7,936 nucleotides of DNA from Sedimenticola sp. GTDB lineage: Bacteria > Pseudomonadota > Gammaproteobacteria > Chromatiales > Chromatiaceae. The stretch is taken from positions 1 through 7,936 of the forward strand of contig JALULB010000296.1 of the NCBI GenBank assembly GCA_027041035.1, in the 5' to 3' direction. The translations under genes were made by a program, and so were the position numbers. The notes under the pieces were generated by a model, which ran no database searches, was not told the origin of the DNA, and was given only the letters and a program-made list of their open reading frames with translations. Of the stretch, positions 5,579 through 7,936 are shown piece after piece (within the stretch, counting starts at the first letter, position 1; every line of letters starts with the position of its first letter).

Positions 5579-6013
5579 TCAGTAATAATGTATCACATAG
5601 CGACTTCCAGGGACGATATAGGACTCGCCGTACTCGTCGTAGCAGCGAGTGCCGCCGATCTTTGCTTCCCGGCCATCGTCATAACCGATCTTGCTCACGG
5701 AATGGCAGCTGTTGCCGCGATATCGTGGTGAGTGACCGTAGCCACCCAGCAGGTACCCGGTGATGCCGCGAAAGAGATAGTGGGCCTCATGGCGACCTCG
5801 ATGGTGAGCGTGGTGATCGCGGTAGCCGTAGTCGCCATCGTGAGAGTAACGGCGGTAAGCATGGTCGTCGTGGTGACCGTAACTGCGATGGTCGTGGCCA
5901 CCATGGTGACCGCTGGAGTGTCTGGATCCCGCCGAGAGCGGGGTCGACAGGGTGAGCGCGGCGGCGACAAACACGGGAATGAGCGCTGGGCGCATATGAG
6001 TAGCAACGGACAT
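5579..6013 (-). CDS. small exported histidine-rich protein of unknown function
   Basis: A 144-residue protein I do not recognise by name. Residues 1-28 look like a Sec signal peptide: a short basic start (MRP), a hydrophobic core (ALIPVFVAAALTL) and a likely cut after TPLSA, so the mature protein should be periplasmic or secreted. Residues 32-78 carry 15 His among Gly, Tyr, Arg and Asp, with HH and HDH clusters, a composition typical of metal-binding or metal-buffering segments. The C-terminal part (about 100-144) is more ordered, with two Cys (103 and 124) that could form a disulfide, and ends SYIVPGSRYVIHYY. The start ATG (6011-6013) has AGGAG seven bases upstream. It precedes htpG on the same strand but is separated by 305 bases with hairpins and a dedicated htpG promoter, so no operon is implied. 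Metal binding is inferred from composition only. Confidence 0.75.
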   Translation of the reverse strand: MSVATHMRPALIPVFVAAALTLSTPLSAGSRHSSGHHGGHDHRSYGHHDDHAYRRYSHDGDYGYRDHHAHHRGRHEAHYLFRGITGYLLGGYGHSPRYRGNSCHSVSKIGYDDGREAKIGGTRCYDEYGESYIVPGSRYVIHYY

Positions 6014-6388
6014 AATGGATCTCCTGATGAATCCTTCCTACCAGAAGACCCTTGAGCATGGCGGATGGTTTCCTTGTCTCTGGCGTTTCTGCGACCGCCA
6101 TCTCTACACACCGACACGAGGCCGGTGTAGAATTGCCCCGTGGGTACCCCGCGCCGGTACTCATCTCGCGAATCCAGTCATATCGTCCGCTACAACGATA
6201 GCCTCCATCAGTCAAACGTCAGGGGCTTTTACGTGCGTGCCGTTCCGTCCCTGACGAGGCGCAAGGAAACCGTGGGGCCATCCCCCACACTGACGAGCAC
6301 CACCATCAAGAGCGAAAAGGTATGTACGATCATTACCGGACTATGGCCGGCGAAGGCCATGCCTCCTAGCAGTATTTAGAATCGATTC
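6014..6388. other. gene-free, hairpin-rich region upstream of the MBOAT gene
   Basis: This stretch holds no credible gene. It contains several inverted repeats: ATGGCGG/CCGCCAT (6058-6064, 6095-6101), CTACAC/GTGTAG (6104-6109, 6125-6130), TATCGT/ACGATA (6181-6200), CGTCAGGG/CCCTGACG (6217-6224, 6249-6256), GTGGGG-CCATC-CCCCAC (6272-6288) and ATGGCC-GGCGAA-GGCCAT (6343-6360). The octamer CTGACGAG occurs twice (6251-6258, 6290-6297). The promoters of both flanking divergent genes must lie here, but I could not find a good -35/-10 pair for either. The last three stems would lie in the MBOAT leader RNA if transcription starts before about 6215. I did not recognise a known riboswitch core. Confidence 0.5.
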
Positions 6389-7936
6389 ATGTTATTCAAC
6401 TCCTACGAATTCATCTTCCTTTTCCTCCCGATTGCATTTCTTGGCTATTTCATGTTTGCCAGAAAGGGACGCGAGCTGGCGATCGCATGGCTGGTGCTGG
6501 CCTCCCTGTTCTTCTATGGCTGGTGGAATCCTGCTTATTTGCTGTTGATCGTTGCCTCCATGCTGGTCAACTTCGGCATCGGCGAAGCCTTGAGCAAGGC
6601 GCATGGGAGCACTGGCGGGCGTTCGAAGCTGCTCCTGACACTCGGTGTGTTACTCAACCTGGGCGTACTGGGTTACTACAAGTACGCCGGTTTCTTTATC
6701 GAGAACCTCAACGCGATAGCCGACGTCGATTATCATCTGAAGACGATCGTTCTACCCCTGGCGATCTCCTTCTTCACCTTCCAGCAGATCGCTTATCTGG
6801 TGGATGCCTATCGTGGCATCACCAAGGAATACCGTTTCTCTCACTACGCGCTGTTCGTCACCTTTTTCCCGCAGTTGATCGCTGGACCTATCGTGCACCA
6901 CAACGAGATGTTGCCGCAGTTCGCACGACGCGACGCGTTTCGCGCCAGCCTCTCCAATATCTGTATCGGGTTGAGCATATTCGCGATTGGCTTATTCAAA
7001 AAAGCCGTTCTGGCGGATGGTGTCGCCGGCTACGGTACAACGATTTTCGATTCCGCCGCGCATGGAACGGAGTTGGCTTTTTTTGAGGCATGGGGCGGCG
7101 CGCTTGCCTATACCATGCAACTCTATTTCGATTTCTCCGGCTACTCCGACATGGCGATCGGTGGAGCGCGAATCTTCGGCATCCGGTTGCCACTCAATTT
7201 CCACTCACCTTACAAGGCGACGAACATCGTCGAGTTCTGGCGCCGCTGGCACATGACGCTGTCCCGATTTCTCCGTGACTATCTCTACATTCCCCTTGGG
7301 GGCAGTCGAAGGGGCAAGATCCGGCGTTACGTCAACCTGATAACTACCATGCTGCTGGGCGGATTGTGGCATGGCGCGGGCTGGACTTTCGTCATCTGGG
7401 GTGCCTTGCATGGCAGCTATCTCATCATCAATCATGCATGGATTCACACACGCGAGGCCCTGGGGCTGTCCCGCCACGCCGAGCCATCGCGATTGGGCAA
7501 GTCCCTCTCGTGGCTACTGACCTTTCTGGCAGTCGTTCTTGGCTGGGTATTCTTCCGCGCCAGTGACCTCGACAGTGCAATGGCGATGCTGCGGGGAATG
7601 GTGGGAATAAACGGTGTCGCGCTGCCCAACGCCCTGCTCAGGCATCTGGGTGAAGCGGGCGACTGGCTGACCCGCATCGGGATTCAGGCGCATCTGGGGG
7701 GAGGGTCCAATTTCATCTTTACTTACTCATGGGTCAGCGTGCTGCTCCTCATCGCATTGTTTGCACCCAACACCCAGCAAATCCTGTCACGTTTTGAACC
7801 CGCGCTCGAGCCCTACCCGAGCAACGAGCGATATCAGATAAGCATGGGCCGGCTCTCATCGGCAATGCGCTGGGCGCCCACAGCCAAATGGGCTGTGGCA
7901 ACTGGCGTGATCGCGGCGCTTGGCGTACTGGCGCTC
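6389..7936 (+). CDS. AlgI-like MBOAT family membrane O-acyltransferase, 3'-truncated
   Basis: The frame is open from ATG 6389 to the window end, 516 codons without a stop. AlgI is about 520 residues, so only a short tail should be missing. It begins MLFNSYEFIFLFLP, the usual start of this family, and a TAG at 6377-6379 excludes an earlier start. Many hydrophobic segments indicate a polytopic inner-membrane protein. Family motifs are in order: QLYFDFSGYSDMAIG (244-258), WRRWHMTLSRFLRDYLYIPLGG (from 284), and LLGGLWHGAGWTFVIWGALHG with the catalytic His328. Related proteins move acetyl groups across the membrane onto alginate or other polysaccharides, usually with a periplasmic SGNH/AlgJ-type partner, whose gene may follow outside the window. 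The polymer modified here cannot be told, and no other alginate genes are visible. No Shine-Dalgarno sequence is seen before the ATG, and a hairpin-rich leader precedes it. Confidence 0.95.
   Translation, partial: MLFNSYEFIFLFLPIAFLGYFMFARKGRELAIAWLVLASLFFYGWWNPAYLLLIVASMLVNFGIGEALSKAHGSTGGRSKLLLTLGVLLNLGVLGYYKYAGFFIENLNAIADVDYHLKTIVLPLAISFFTFQQIAYLVDAYRGITKEYRFSHYALFVTFFPQLIAGPIVHHNEMLPQFARRDAFRASLSNICIGLSIFAIGLFKKAVLADGVAGYGTTIFDSAAHGTELAFFEAWGGALAYTMQLYFDFSGYSDMAIGGARIFGIRLPLNFHSPYKATNIVEFWRRWHMTLSRFLRDYLYIPLGGSRRGKIRRYVNLITTMLLGGLWHGAGWTFVIWGALHGSYLIINHAWIHTREALGLSRHAEPSRLGKSLSWLLTFLAVVLGWVFFRASDLDSAMAMLRGMVGINGVALPNALLRHLGEAGDWLTRIGIQAHLGGGSNFIFTYSWVSVLLLIALFAPNTQQILSRFEPALEPYPSNERYQISMGRLSSAMRWAPTAKWAVATGVIAALGVLAL

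Noticed and set aside
5441..5731. A 96-codon + strand frame near the His-rich gene
   Set aside because: It overlaps the end of the better supported - strand gene, has no ribosome site, and shows no recognisable motif.
6256..6300. c-di-GMP (GEMM) or cobalamin riboswitch fragment (GCGCAAGGAAACC, CACTGACG)
   Set aside because: The short similarities do not extend to the conserved cores (such as ACGCAAAGCC for GEMM-I, or a GCCACTG box for cobalamin).
6487..7086. A 199-codon + strand frame inside the MBOAT region
   Set aside because: The frame starting at 6389 encodes an unmistakable AlgI-like protein across the same bases; this one is an out-of-frame shadow.
1..7936. A new multi-gene defence or biosynthetic system
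   Set aside because: The genes belong to separate housekeeping or stress families on alternating strands, with independent intergenic regions; nothing joins them into one system.

Overview
The window looks like a chromosomal segment of a moderately GC-rich gammaproteobacterium. The main reasons are a Crp/Vfr-type regulator divergent from a YhfA-like OsmC gene (an arrangement also found at E. coli yhfA-crp) and a gammaproteobacterial-type HtpG behind a recognisable sigma-32 promoter. No genus can be named from the sequence alone. There are no RNA genes, CRISPR arrays or complete insertion sequences.

Layout: (1) 1-699, the 3' part of an alpha/beta hydrolase on the + strand, convergent with (2) crp/vfr on the - strand (821-1474), with a hairpin between them. 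(3) A 118-bp divergent promoter region leads into a + strand pair, an OsmC/YhfA-like gene (1593-2009) overlapping a VOC/glyoxalase-fold gene (2006-2422) by ATGA. (4) Three consecutive small hairpins separate this pair from a convergent - strand DUF1269-type glycine-zipper membrane protein (2510-3013). (5) The 346-bp gap 3014-3359 is filled by an 80-bp imperfect palindrome and by an approximately 150-bp MITE-like element with inverted ends and a flanking direct repeat. The right copy of that repeat touches the stop codon of (6) htpG (3360-5273, - strand). (7) Upstream of htpG lie a sigma-32 promoter and several palindromes. (8) A small exported His-rich protein follows on the - strand (5579-6013). 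(9) A 375-bp hairpin-rich region leads into (10) an AlgI-like MBOAT O-acyltransferase (6389 to the window end, + strand). It is open to the edge at 516 codons.

Functionally this is mostly housekeeping and stress content: a cAMP-type global regulator, a thiol-based OsmC protein, the Hsp90 chaperone, and a membrane acyltransferase of the type that acetylates exopolysaccharide. The genes do not form one pathway. The most unusual content is non-coding: the MITE-like insertion at the htpG 3' end with a second inner copy of its left end, the long palindrome beside it, and the structured leader of the MBOAT gene. I saw no convincing new multi-gene system.
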